Assembly: GCF_014648635.1 (NCBI RefSeq)
Contig: NZ_BMRM01000014.1
Span: 124,001 to 188,000 of the forward strand
Origin: Streptomyces cinerochromogenes
GTDB lineage: Bacteria; Actinomycetota; Actinomycetes; Streptomycetales; Streptomycetaceae
Reading direction: 5' to 3'
Length of the DNA stretch: 64,000 nucleotides
Shown here: positions 26,038-34,103 of the stretch, one piece after another
Layout of the letters: each line of letters opens with the position of its first letter
How positions within the stretch are numbered: the first letter of the stretch is position 1
Made by a program: the position numbers and the translations under genes
Notes under the pieces: model-generated
What the model was told of the DNA's origin: nothing
The model's input: only the letters and a program-made list of their open reading frames with translations
Databases searched by the model: none

Positions 26038-26961
26038 ATGGACACCATGCGTGAGCGTTTCGCCCCCGTCGTCTCCCGGCTGCTGGACGAGGACCCCCGG
26101 GTCGCGGTCGTCCTCGCCGAGATCGGTGTCGACGGCTTCCGCGACGCCATGAGCCGGCATCCCGACCGGGTGATCAACGTCGGCATCCGCGAACAGCTGC
26201 TGGTCGGAGCGGCGGCGGGGCTTGCGCTCACCGGGCTGCGGCCGGTCGTGCACACCTTCGCCAGCTTCCTCGTGGAGCGGCCGTTCGAGCAGCTCAAGCT
26301 GGATCTCGGGCACCAGGACACAGGAGCCGTGCTGGTGAGCGCCGCCGCCTCCTTCGACTGGCCGGCCGGTGGCTTCACCCACATGGCTCCGGGGGATGTG
26401 GCCCTCCTCGACACGCTGGACGGCTGGACCGTGCACGTGCCCGGGCACCCCGACGAGGCCGAGGCGCTGCTGCACCACGCGGTCGCCGCGGGCGACGACA
26501 AGGTGTACGTGCGGCTGTCGGTGCAGTCGAACCGGCAGGGCCGGGTGATCGACGGGCAGCACTTCAGCACCGTCCGCGAGGGCCGCTCCGGTGTGGTCGT
26601 CGCCGTCGGCCCGGTGCTGGACGCGGTCCTCGCCGCCACGGAGGGCCTGGACGTGACCGTGCTGTACGCGACGACCGTACGCCCCTTCGACACGGCCGGG
26701 CTGCGCCGGGCGACGGAGGCGGCGGGCACGGACGTCGTGCTGGTCGAGCCGTACCTGGCGGGAACGTCCACCGCCGCCGTGAACGAGGCGCTGGCCGACA
26801 CCCCGCACCGGGTGCTCGGCCTCGGCGTCGCCCGCCGCGAGCTACGCCGCTACGGCACGATCGAGGAGCACGTCGCCGCCCACGGCCTGGACCCGGCCAC
26901 CCTGCGCGAACGCATCGGGCACTTCCTGGACGCCGGGCAGGTGACCGCGGGCCGCCGGTGA
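26038..26961 (+). CDS. Transketolase, C-terminal subunit
   Basis: 307 residues. It holds the pyrimidine-binding domain (VINVGIREQLLVGAAAGLALTGLRPVVHTFASFLVERPFEQLK, with the catalytic Glu in GIREQ) and the C-terminal transketolase domain (VVVAVGPVLDAVLAATEGLDVTVLYATTVRPFD). It pairs with the preceding N-terminal subunit. ATG 26038 is preceded by GGAAAGGG. Confidence 0.88.
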   Translation: MDTMRERFAPVVSRLLDEDPRVAVVLAEIGVDGFRDAMSRHPDRVINVGIREQLLVGAAAGLALTGLRPVVHTFASFLVERPFEQLKLDLGHQDTGAVLVSAAASFDWPAGGFTHMAPGDVALLDTLDGWTVHVPGHPDEAEALLHHAVAAGDDKVYVRLSVQSNRQGRVIDGQHFSTVREGRSGVVVAVGPVLDAVLAATEGLDVTVLYATTVRPFDTAGLRRATEAAGTDVVLVEPYLAGTSTAAVNEALADTPHRVLGLGVARRELRRYGTIEEHVAAHGLDPATLRERIGHFLDAGQVTAGRR

Positions 26962-27018
26962 GCCCCGCGGCCCGGCGAGCGGCGGGCAGTCGGCGCGCCG
27001 GCCCGGGCACCCGCCGCT

Positions 27019-27045
27019 CCGGCCCGCCCCGCGCGGGCGGGCCGG
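27019..27045. terminator. Bidirectional terminator after transketolase genes
   Basis: An 11-bp perfect inverted repeat (CCGGCCCGCCC with its complement) and a 5-nt loop CGCGC between two convergent genes. Confidence 0.7.
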
Positions 27046-27065
27046 CCGCTCCCCCACCGGGTCGG

Positions 27066-27425
27066 TCAGGTCCCGGACGGCAGTCCCAGCTCGGGGTGGG
27101 CGTCCAGGAGCCGGGGCGGGGCGGCCTGGCGCCAGGAGTCGGCCAGGATGTCCCGCAGCTCCTCCTCGTCCTCCAGCACGGCGAGTCTCGCTCTCACCCA
27201 GGCGAACTGCGCCTCGTGGCCGGCGATCCAGAACTTCTCCGGCTCGGCCAGCACGAGTTCGTCGCGCTCCTCCTTGGGGCAGCGCACGGCGATGGACGTC
27301 TCGTCCTCGGGCAGGGTCGCGAACATCTTCCCGGCGACCCGGAACGTGGGCATGCTCCAGGCGATCTTCTCCGTGGTGTCCGGCAGGGACAGGGCGATTC
27401 GGCGTACGTCTTCAGCGTCCGGCAT
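27066..27425 (-). CDS. MmcQ/YjbR family protein
   Basis: 119 residues. The family pattern is complete: DVRRIALSLPDTTEKIAWSMPTFRVAGKMFATL, then IAVRCPKEERDEL and WIAGHEAQFAWVRARLAVL. YjbR proteins adopt a fold related to double-wing DNA-binding proteins; role unknown. The ATG at 27425 is chosen because TACCTT (27433-27438) ends 7 nt upstream, giving a leaderless start; an upstream ATG would add eight residues and lies within the promoter. Confidence 0.8.
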   Translation of the reverse strand: MPDAEDVRRIALSLPDTTEKIAWSMPTFRVAGKMFATLPEDETSIAVRCPKEERDELVLAEPEKFWIAGHEAQFAWVRARLAVLEDEEELRDILADSWRQAAPPRLLDAHPELGLPSGT

Positions 27426-27455
27426 GCCACGCAAGGTAGCCCCTGCCACTGACAG

Positions 27456-27977
27456 TCACCCTCCGAGCCGCTTGTAGTACAGCGTCGTCGGCCGCAGCAC
27501 CCCCGTGGGAGCGGCCGCGTAGTCGGGGATGGTGCCGGCGGCGGTCCAGCCGGCCGAGCGGTACAGGTGCTCGGCGGGGCTGCCGGTCTCGGTGTCGAGG
27601 AGGAGCAGGGTGCGGCCGGCGGCCGCGGCGGCCTGTTCGGCGGTGGTGAGGAGGCGGCGGCCCAGACCCTGTCCGCGCGCCGAGCGGTGCACCATCAGCT
27701 TGACCACCTCCGCGCGGTGGCCGCTGTTCGGCGCGTCGGGGAAGGCCAGGCTGACGGTGCCGGCGACCCGGTCCGCGGGGTCCAGGGCCGCCCAGACGGC
27801 GAGTTCGCCCGCCGCCGCGGCCGCCGCCCGCTCCCGCCACCAGGCGAGGGCCTCCGGGTGGCCGAGCGGTGCGAGGAAGCCGAGGGAGGCGCCCGAGGCC
27901 ACGGTGTCGGTGAGCAGCTCCGCCAGGTCGTCGGCCCGCTCGCGCACGCGGGTGCCGCTCCAGGGCTCGATCCTCAT
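27456..27977 (-). CDS. GNAT family N-acetyltransferase
   Basis: 173 residues. Motif A is present as EVVKLMVHRSARGQGLGRRLLTTAEQAAAA (Q/RxxGxG/A as RGQGLG), and the C-terminal strand is LYRSAGWTAAGTIPDYA. The substrate is unknown. Its ATG overlaps the stop of the upstream regulator by 4 bp, so it is probably under that regulator's control and may be its main target. Confidence 0.85.
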   Translation of the reverse strand: MRIEPWSGTRVRERADDLAELLTDTVASGASLGFLAPLGHPEALAWWRERAAAAAAGELAVWAALDPADRVAGTVSLAFPDAPNSGHRAEVVKLMVHRSARGQGLGRRLLTTAEQAAAAAGRTLLLLDTETGSPAEHLYRSAGWTAAGTIPDYAAAPTGVLRPTTLYYKRLGG

Positions 27978-28540
27978 GGCCGTACCACCGCCAGGACGTA
28001 ACGCGCCTCGTCCGGGCCGGGGCAGCGGAAGCGGGTCGCGCCGGTGACGCGCGTCCGCAGGCAGTCGCCCGCGGCGAGCCGGTGGACGCGTTCCCCGACC
28101 GTCACCTCCAGGGCTCCGGCCAGCAGCCACAGGTGCTGTTCCAGGCCGGGCACGGGCGGGCGGTCGTAGGCGATGTCCGCGTCCGGGGTGAGCCGGCCCT
28201 CGACCAGTTCGCCACGCAGTCCGGTGTGCGGCGGGGAGACGGAGCGGCGGACGAAGCCGGAGGCGCGGTCCTCCCACACCCGCTGCTCGGCGGCCCGGAC
28301 CAGCGGGGCCGGTGCCGCCTCCACCTCGCTCAGCAGCTGGGACATGGTGCGGCCGTACACGTGGCAGAGCCGGTTCAGCAGGGCGGCGGTGGGGCTCGTC
28401 TCCGCGCGTTCGGCGCGGGAGAGGGTGGACCGGCTGACCCCGCTGCGCTGCGCAAGCTCGCCCAGGGACCAGCCGTGCCGGGCGCGCAGTTCGGCCAGCC
28501 GGGCGCCGATGAGGAGATCGACGGAATCATCGCTTCTCAT
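27974..28540 (-). CDS. XRE-family regulator with C-terminal cupin domain
   Basis: 188 residues. The HTH is at about 10-65 (ARHGWSLGELAQRSGVSRSTLSRAERAETSP) and the cupin at about 105-185 (LWLLAGALEVTVGERVHRLAAGDCLRTRV). Such proteins usually sense a small ligand and repress their own gene. It overlaps the GNAT gene by 4 bp. TAGCGT (28548-28553) ends 7 nt before ATG 28540, so the transcript is leaderless, and both lie inside a large palindrome, which strongly suggests autorepression. Confidence 0.85.
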   Translation of the reverse strand: MRSDDSVDLLIGARLAELRARHGWSLGELAQRSGVSRSTLSRAERAETSPTAALLNRLCHVYGRTMSQLLSEVEAAPAPLVRAAEQRVWEDRASGFVRRSVSPPHTGLRGELVEGRLTPDADIAYDRPPVPGLEQHLWLLAGALEVTVGERVHRLAAGDCLRTRVTGATRFRCPGPDEARYVLAVVRP

Positions 28541-28566
28541 ATCCGGGACGCTATCCCTGATATGAG
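28536..28566. promoter_or_regulatory. 31-bp operator palindrome over promoter and start codon of XRE-cupin gene
   Basis: Arms CTCATATCCGGGA and TCCCTGATATGAG (13 bp each, 12 pairs matching) flank a 5-bp centre. The palindrome covers the -10 box and the start codon. Confidence 0.75.
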
Positions 28567-28586
28567 ACGGCCGCGTTACGGGCGCC

Positions 28587-29504
28587 TCACGCCCGCTCCG
28601 TCTCGCCGAGCGCGGCCTCGCCGAGCGCCTGGAGCACCGGGCGGATCAGCGGGTGCCCCTCGGCACCGCGCCGGACGGCGGCGAAGACCCGGCGGGTCGG
28701 CGCGACACCGTCGACGGGCCGTACGACCACGCCGGTGAGGTCCATGCCGCGCAGCGCGGAGCGCGGGACGAGCGCCACCCCGACGTCGGCCGAGGCGAGC
28801 GCGACGACGGCGCGGAAGTCGTCGGAGGAGTGTTCGAGGCGGGGCTGGAAGCCGGCGCTCTCGCAGGCGAGCACCACCACGTCGTGGCAGGGGTTGCCGG
28901 GGTAGGGGCCGATCCAGGGGTCCTTGGCCAGTTCGGCGAGGGGCACCTCGGGGGCGTCGGCCAGGCGGTGACCGAGCGGTACGACGGCGTCGAACGGCTC
29001 GGCGTAGAGCGGTACGTGGGTCAGGCGGGGGTCGTCGGCCGACGGTGCGCCCCGGTACTCGACGGCGACCGCGACGTCGACCTGCCGGTCCAGCACCATG
29101 GGCAGGCTCGCGTCGCCCTCCGCGTCCTGGACCCGGATCCGTATGCCGGGGGCGGAGCGGGCGAGGCCGGCCACGGCGGGGGCCACGACCTGGGCGATGC
29201 CGGTCGCGAAGGCCGCCACGGTGACCGTGCCCGCCTCGCCCGAGCCGTAGGCGGCCAGTTCGGCCTCGGCACGCTCCAGCTGCGCGAGGACCGCGTTGGT
29301 GTGGCTGAGCAGGATCTCGCCGGCCGGGGTGAGCCGTACCCCCTTGGCGCCGCGCTCGACCAGGCGGTGACCGGTCTCCTGCTCCAGCGCCGTCAGCTGC
29401 TGGGAGACGGCGGAGGGGGTGAGGTAGAGCGCGGCGGCTGCCGCCGTGACCGTGCGGTGGTCGGCCACCGCACGGAGGATGTGGAGCCGCCGTGCCTCGA
29501 TCAT
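28587..29504 (-). CDS. LysR family transcriptional regulator
   Basis: 305 residues. The N-terminal winged HTH is ARRLHILRAVADHRTVTAAAAALYLTPSAVSQQLTALEQETG, and the effector domain contains GTVTVAAFATGIAQVVAPAVAGL and later DVGVALVPRSAL. It lies 30 bp downstream of kbl on the same strand, so it is probably transcribed with tdh-kbl and may regulate threonine catabolism; that is inference. Confidence 0.85.
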   Translation of the reverse strand: MIEARRLHILRAVADHRTVTAAAAALYLTPSAVSQQLTALEQETGHRLVERGAKGVRLTPAGEILLSHTNAVLAQLERAEAELAAYGSGEAGTVTVAAFATGIAQVVAPAVAGLARSAPGIRIRVQDAEGDASLPMVLDRQVDVAVAVEYRGAPSADDPRLTHVPLYAEPFDAVVPLGHRLADAPEVPLAELAKDPWIGPYPGNPCHDVVVLACESAGFQPRLEHSSDDFRAVVALASADVGVALVPRSALRGMDLTGVVVRPVDGVAPTRRVFAAVRRGAEGHPLIRPVLQALGEAALGETERA

Positions 29505-29534
29505 GTCCCCATTATCCCAGGACGTCCGCCCTGG

Positions 29535-30728
29535 TCAGGCCGCCAGCTCGGCACGCGCCGCGATGAACGCGTCGACCGCGCGGTCGACGTCGTCCGTGGA
29601 GTGCGCGGCGGACAACTGCACGCGGATGCGGGCCTGGCCCTGCGGGACGACCGGGTAGGAGAAGCCGATCACGTACACCCCGCGCTCCAGCAGCAGTTCG
29701 GCCATGCGGGCCGCCTCGGCCGCGTCGCCGATCATGACGGGGGCGATGGCGTGGTCGCCGGGGAGGACGTCGAAGCCGGCCTCGGTCATCCGGCTGCGGA
29801 ACAGCTTGGTGTTCTCGGCGAGCCGCACCCGCAGGTCGTCGGCGGACTCCAGCAGGTCCAGGACCTTCAGGGAGGCGGCGGCGATCACCGGGGCGAGGGT
29901 GTTGGAGAACAGGTACGGGCGGGAGCGCTGGCGCAGCAGGGCGACGATCTCGGCGCGGGCGGCGACGTAACCGCCGGAGGCGCCGCCGAGGGCCTTGCCG
30001 AGGGTGCCGGTGATGATGTCGACCCGGTCCATGACGCCGTGCAGCTCGGGCGTGCCCCGGCCGGTCGGGCCGACGAAGCCGACGGCGTGCGAGTCGTCGA
30101 CCATCACCATCGCGTCGTAGCGGTCGGCGAGGTCGCAGATCTCGGCGAGCGGCGCCACGTAGCCGTCCATGGAGAAGACGCCGTCGGTGACGATCAGGCG
30201 GCGCCGCGCGTCGGACGCCTCCTTCAGCTTCGCCTCCAGGTCCGCGAGGTCGCGGTTGGCGTAGCGGAAGCGGCGGGCCTTGGACAGCCGGATGCCGTCG
30301 ATGATGGAGGCGTGGTTGAGGGCGTCGGAGATCACCGCGTCCTCCTCGCCGAGCAGGGTCTCGAAGACACCGCCGTTGGCGTCGAAGCAGGAGGAGTACA
30401 GGATCGTGTCCTCCTGGCCGAGGAAGGCCGACAGCCGGGCCTCCAGCTCCTTGTGGACCTCCTGGGTGCCGCAGATGAAGCGCACGGAGGCCATGCCGTA
30501 GCCCCAGCGGTCCAGGGCCTGGTGGGCGGCGGCGATCACCTCGGGGTGGTCGGCGAGACCGAGGTAGTTGTTGGCGCAGAAGTTGAGGACCTCGCCGGGG
30601 CGGCCGCCGGCGGTGACGTTCACGGTCGCGGACTGCGGGGTGCCGATGACCCGCTCGGGCTTGTGCAGGCCGGCGGCGCGGATCTCGTCCAGGGTGGCGC
30701 GCAGGTCGTCACGGACGGTGTCGAACAT
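29535..30728 (-). CDS. kbl: Glycine C-acetyltransferase (2-amino-3-ketobutyrate CoA ligase)
   Basis: 397 residues, standard length. It belongs to the alpha-oxoamine synthases: NFCANNYLGLADHPE, FICGTQEVHKELE, DDSHAVGFVGPTGRG, and the PLP-lysine motif TGTLGKALGGASGGYV. It converts 2-amino-3-oxobutyrate and CoA to glycine and acetyl-CoA. AGGAG lies 8 nt before the ATG. The gene follows tdh, which makes its substrate. Confidence 0.95.
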   Translation of the reverse strand: MFDTVRDDLRATLDEIRAAGLHKPERVIGTPQSATVNVTAGGRPGEVLNFCANNYLGLADHPEVIAAAHQALDRWGYGMASVRFICGTQEVHKELEARLSAFLGQEDTILYSSCFDANGGVFETLLGEEDAVISDALNHASIIDGIRLSKARRFRYANRDLADLEAKLKEASDARRRLIVTDGVFSMDGYVAPLAEICDLADRYDAMVMVDDSHAVGFVGPTGRGTPELHGVMDRVDIITGTLGKALGGASGGYVAARAEIVALLRQRSRPYLFSNTLAPVIAAASLKVLDLLESADDLRVRLAENTKLFRSRMTEAGFDVLPGDHAIAPVMIGDAAEAARMAELLLERGVYVIGFSYPVVPQGQARIRVQLSAAHSTDDVDRAVDAFIAARAELAA

Positions 30729-30773
30729 CGAAGAAGCTCCTAGGGTGCTTGCGCGGAAGGGGATGTACGTCGC

Positions 30774-31802
30774 TCACGCGGTCCAGTCGAGGATGACCTT
30801 GCCGCCCTTGCCGCTGGCCGCGTCGGCGAAGGCCGCCTCGAAGTCGCGGTAGCCGTAGCGGCCGGTGATCACGGGGGCGAGGTCCAGGCCGCCCTCCAGC
30901 AGTACCGACATCGCGTACCAGGTCTCGAACATCTCCCGGCCGTAGATGCCCTTGATGGTGATCATCGAGGTGACGATCCGGGCCCAGTCGACCGGGAACT
31001 CCTCGGCGGGCAGGCCGAGCATGGCGATCCGGCCGCCGTGCGTCATGTTGGCGATCATGTCCCGCATGGCCTCGGGGCGACCGGACATCTCCAGGCCGAT
31101 GTCGAAGCCCTCGCGCAGGCCCAGTTCGCGCTGTCCGTCGGCGATCGTGGAATCGGCGACGTTCAGGGCGAGGCTCACCCCTATCTTGCGCGCGATCTCC
31201 AGGCGCTCCTCGCTGACGTCGGTGACGACGACGTTGCGGGCGCCGGCGTGCCGGGCGACGGCGGCGGCCATCAGACCGATCGGGCCCGCACCGGTGATCA
31301 GCACGTCCTCGCCGACCAGCGGGAAGGAGAGCGCGGTGTGCACGGCGTTGCCGAACGGGTCGAAGATCGCGGCGACGTCGAGGTCGACGGGGACGCGGTG
31401 CACCCAGACGTTGGACGCGGGCAGGGCGACGTACTCGGCGAACGCGCCGTCGCGGCCGACGCCGAGGCCGACGGTGGCCCGGCACAGGTGGCGGCGGCCG
31501 GCCAGGCAGTTGCGGCACTTGCCGCACACCAGGTGGCCCTCGCCGCTGACCCGGTCGCCGATGCGGATGTCGGTCACGTCCCGGCCGGTCTCGACCACCT
31601 GCCCGACGAACTCGTGGCCGACCACGAGGGGCGTGCGGATGGTCTGCCGGGCCCAGCCGTCCCAGGCCCGGATGTGCAGATCGGTGCCGCAGATACCGGT
31701 CCGCATGACCTTGATGAGGACGTCACCGGGGCCGATGGCGGGCTCCGGGACGTCCGTCAGCCAGAGTCCCGGCTCCGCCTTCTGCTTGACCAGCGCCTTC
31801 AA
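30774..31802 (-). CDS. tdh: L-threonine 3-dehydrogenase
   Basis: 342 residues. A zinc-dependent medium-chain dehydrogenase: catalytic Cys in GICGTDLHI, GHEFVGQVVETG, structural zinc Cys cluster CGKCRNCLAGRRHLC, and NAD-binding loop VLITGAGPIGLMAAAVARHAGA. It oxidises threonine to 2-amino-3-oxobutyrate for Kbl. The start is TTG at 31802, with AGGAG 8 nt upstream. The 186 bp upstream to the GAF gene should hold the operon promoter; I could not fix its boxes. Confidence 0.95.
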   Translation of the reverse strand: MKALVKQKAEPGLWLTDVPEPAIGPGDVLIKVMRTGICGTDLHIRAWDGWARQTIRTPLVVGHEFVGQVVETGRDVTDIRIGDRVSGEGHLVCGKCRNCLAGRRHLCRATVGLGVGRDGAFAEYVALPASNVWVHRVPVDLDVAAIFDPFGNAVHTALSFPLVGEDVLITGAGPIGLMAAAVARHAGARNVVVTDVSEERLEIARKIGVSLALNVADSTIADGQRELGLREGFDIGLEMSGRPEAMRDMIANMTHGGRIAMLGLPAEEFPVDWARIVTSMITIKGIYGREMFETWYAMSVLLEGGLDLAPVITGRYGYRDFEAAFADAASGKGGKVILDWTA

Positions 31803-31988
31803 CGCTACGGCTCCTGTGGGTGAGGCCCGGCCCGCGGGCAGACGTAAGAAACCCGCACCGGGTCAGAGGGGTGGAATCACCCTGCAATCTGCCGCATGCG
31901 CGGGCCGGGGTCCATCGAGCTTTTCTTAACCGGCGCCTCAGCTTTCCTACACGCCTTCCCGCCGCGTCAGAAACACCCTCGCGGCGTG

Positions 31989-32564
31989 TCAGAGCGGCAA
32001 CCCGTCCTCCGCGCTCCGTTCGAGGCGTACGACGAGATCGGCGGCGAGCGCCTTGATGGTCTCCAGGCCGGGCCTGCCCCAGGCGCGGGGCGCTGTGTCG
32101 GCGGCACACACGGTGCCCAGAGCCATGCCGGAGCGGTCGATGAGCGGGGCACCGAGATAGGAGCGGATGCCGTACTCGTCCACGATCGGGTTGCCCGCGA
32201 ACCGGGGATAGTCGCGGACGTCCTCCAGGACCAGTGCCTTGTGGCGCACCACCACATGGGGGCAGAAACCATGGTCGCGCGGCAGCACCCGGCCGATCTC
32301 GGCCCTGCTGCCGTCGTCCCGGACGACCGGGGCCGTGGCGGGGGTGCTCAGGCCCGCGAAGAACTGGTGGTCCTCGCCGATGAAGTTGACCATGGCGTAG
32401 GGCGCGCCGGTGAGCTGGGCGAGGTGGGCGGCGAAGGCGTCGAGCACCGGGTCGGGCCGGTCGGCGAGGCCGAGTCGGCGCAGCCGGTCGACACGGGCGG
32501 GGGCCTCCCTGTCCTCGGGGGTGAGCAGCAGCCCCCGGACCGGCCGCGGCGGCTCGTAGCTCAT
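31989..32564 (-). CDS. GAF domain protein
   Basis: 191 residues, mostly one GAF domain: LAQLTGAPYAMVNFIGEDHQFFAGLS, DHGFCPHVVVRHKALVLEDVRDYPRFAGNPIVDEYGIRSYLGAPLI and GMALGTVCAAD. GAF domains bind small ligands or sense redox. It sits 61 bp downstream of the conservon on the same strand and may be part of that signalling operon; the C in DHGFCPH is a common ligand position in this subgroup. Confidence 0.85.
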   Translation of the reverse strand: MSYEPPRPVRGLLLTPEDREAPARVDRLRRLGLADRPDPVLDAFAAHLAQLTGAPYAMVNFIGEDHQFFAGLSTPATAPVVRDDGSRAEIGRVLPRDHGFCPHVVVRHKALVLEDVRDYPRFAGNPIVDEYGIRSYLGAPLIDRSGMALGTVCAADTAPRAWGRPGLETIKALAADLVVRLERSAEDGLPL

Positions 32565-32625
32565 GACCGGGCTCCGTCGCTGTGGGCGTACCTCATATAG
32601 CGGCTCCGTGGGCGGTAGTACGGGA

Positions 32626-33225
32626 TCACATGTGGGCGCCGTGGCTGGGCGCGGTCGCCGGGACGTGGGCGAGGAGGTGGCGGACGAGGACGAGCAGGGT
32701 CTGGACGCCGGAGCTGGAGATCCGGGCGTCGCAGCGCACCACCGGGATCCGCGGGTCGAGGTCGATGGCGGCCCGTACCTCCTCCGGGTCGTAGCGGTGG
32801 GAGCCGTCGAACTCGTTGATGGCGACGATGAAGGCGAGACCGCGCTCCTCGAAGAAGTCCACGGCGGCGAAGCAGTCCTGGAGGCGCCGGGTGTCGGCGA
32901 GGATCACCGCCCCGAGCGCGCCCTCGGACAGCTCGTCCCACATGAACCAGAACCGCTCCTGTCCGGGCGTGCCGAACAGGTACAGCACGTGTTCCCGGTC
33001 CAGGGTGATCCGGCCGAAGTCCATCGCGACCGTGGTCTCCATCTTGTTCTCGACGCCGTCGAGACTGTCCGTGCCTTCACTGACCGTGGTGAGCAGCTCC
33101 TCCGTGCTGAGCGGCGCGATCTCGCTGACCGCGCCCACGAAGGTGGTCTTGCCGACCCCGAACCCGCCCGCGACCAGGATCTTGAGCGCGGTCGGGAACG
33201 GGTCAGAGCTGTCGTCGTAGTCCAT
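32626..33225 (-). CDS. cvnD: Conservon small GTPase-like protein CvnD
   Basis: 199 residues. The P-loop is KILVAGGFGVGKTTFVGAVSEI, with switch-like YLFGTPGQERFWFMWDEL and a base-recognition-like AINEFDG. It belongs to the CvnD/Ras-like ATP/GTP-binding family that forms membrane-associated complexes with CvnA, CvnB and CvnC in Streptomyces. It overlaps cvnC by 23 bp. Which of the several Streptomyces conservons this is cannot be told from sequence alone. Confidence 0.92.
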   Translation of the reverse strand: MDYDDSSDPFPTALKILVAGGFGVGKTTFVGAVSEIAPLSTEELLTTVSEGTDSLDGVENKMETTVAMDFGRITLDREHVLYLFGTPGQERFWFMWDELSEGALGAVILADTRRLQDCFAAVDFFEERGLAFIVAINEFDGSHRYDPEEVRAAIDLDPRIPVVRCDARISSSGVQTLLVLVRHLLAHVPATAPSHGAHM

Positions 33226-33580
33226 CGAGCACTGCCTCCAGCAGAGACCGGTCAGTGGGTGTGTGGTGGTACACGGGCGGCTTGGTGGTCAGCGCGCCGC
33301 AGTCGACCAGGTCCGAGAGCAGCACCTTGGTGACCACGGCGGGCAGTTTCAGCTGGGCGGCGACCTCGGCGACCGAGACGGGCGCGCGGCACAGGTCGAG
33401 TGCCTGGGCGTGCTCGGGGCCGAGGTAGCCGAGCGGGGTGACGCCGGTGGCCATCACCTGCGACATCAGGTCCAGGGCGATGCTGGGCTCGGTCCGGCCG
33501 TTGCTGACCGCGAACGGCCGCACCAGCCGCCCGGCCGCGTCGTCCAGCCAGGGCCCGTCGCCGGCTGCGGCCACGCTCAA
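33203..33580 (-). CDS. cvnC: Conservon DUF742 protein CvnC
   Basis: 125 residues. DUF742 winged-helix-like protein: LVRPFAVSNGRTEPSIALDLMSQVMAT and VAEVAAQLKLPAVVTKVLLSDLVDCGALTTKPP. It overlaps cvnB by 4 bp and cvnD by 23 bp, showing tight coupling. Confidence 0.9.
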   Translation of the reverse strand: MSVAAAGDGPWLDDAAGRLVRPFAVSNGRTEPSIALDLMSQVMATGVTPLGYLGPEHAQALDLCRAPVSVAEVAAQLKLPAVVTKVLLSDLVDCGALTTKPPVYHHTPTDRSLLEAVLDGLRRQL

Positions 33581-34011
33581 GGCCTCGTCGCCGTGGATTC
33601 GACGGCGTGCTGCCGGGGCGCGGTCACCAGGTAGGGGCGGACGCTCTTGACCAGCATCGCCATCTCGTAGCCGAGCACGGCCGCGTCGGCCTCGCGAGCG
33701 GCCAGCACGGCGAGGCAGGTGCCGGAGCCGGCGGTGGTGACGAAGAGCAGGGTCGCGTCGAGTTCGACGACCACCTGGCGGACGTCGCCGCCGTCGCCGA
33801 ACCGGGCGCCCGCGCTGCGGCCTAGGGAGTACAGGCCGGAGGCCAGGGCCGCCATGTGGTCGGCGCTGTCGGTGTCCAGACCGTGCACGGACTTCACCAG
33901 TCCGTCGCAGGACAGGAGCACCGCGCTGTTGGTGTGCGGTACGCGCTGCACGAGGCCGCTCAGCAGCCAGTCGAGGTCGGTCGCGTGGACGGTCGGCGCA
34001 TCGCTCGCCAT
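33577..34011 (-). CDS. cvnB: Conservon roadblock/LC7 protein CvnB
   Basis: 144 residues. Roadblock/LC7 fold: LDWLLSGLVQRVPHTNSAVLLSCDGLVKSVHGL, MAALASGLYSLGRSAGARFGDGGDVRQVVVEL and LAVLAAREADAAVLGYEMAMLVKSV. It likely acts with CvnD as a GTPase-activating partner, known for the related MglAB pair. ATG 34011 follows AAGGAG. Confidence 0.92.
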   Translation of the reverse strand: MASDAPTVHATDLDWLLSGLVQRVPHTNSAVLLSCDGLVKSVHGLDTDSADHMAALASGLYSLGRSAGARFGDGGDVRQVVVELDATLLFVTTAGSGTCLAVLAAREADAAVLGYEMAMLVKSVRPYLVTAPRQHAVESTATRP

Positions 34012-34103
34012 GGTGGATCGACTCCTTGGGGGTACGAAGATCTGCGCGGGAGCGCTGGGGGTGGGGGCGGGGGTGGGGCTGCGGCGCACGGGGGCGGAGG
34101 TGG

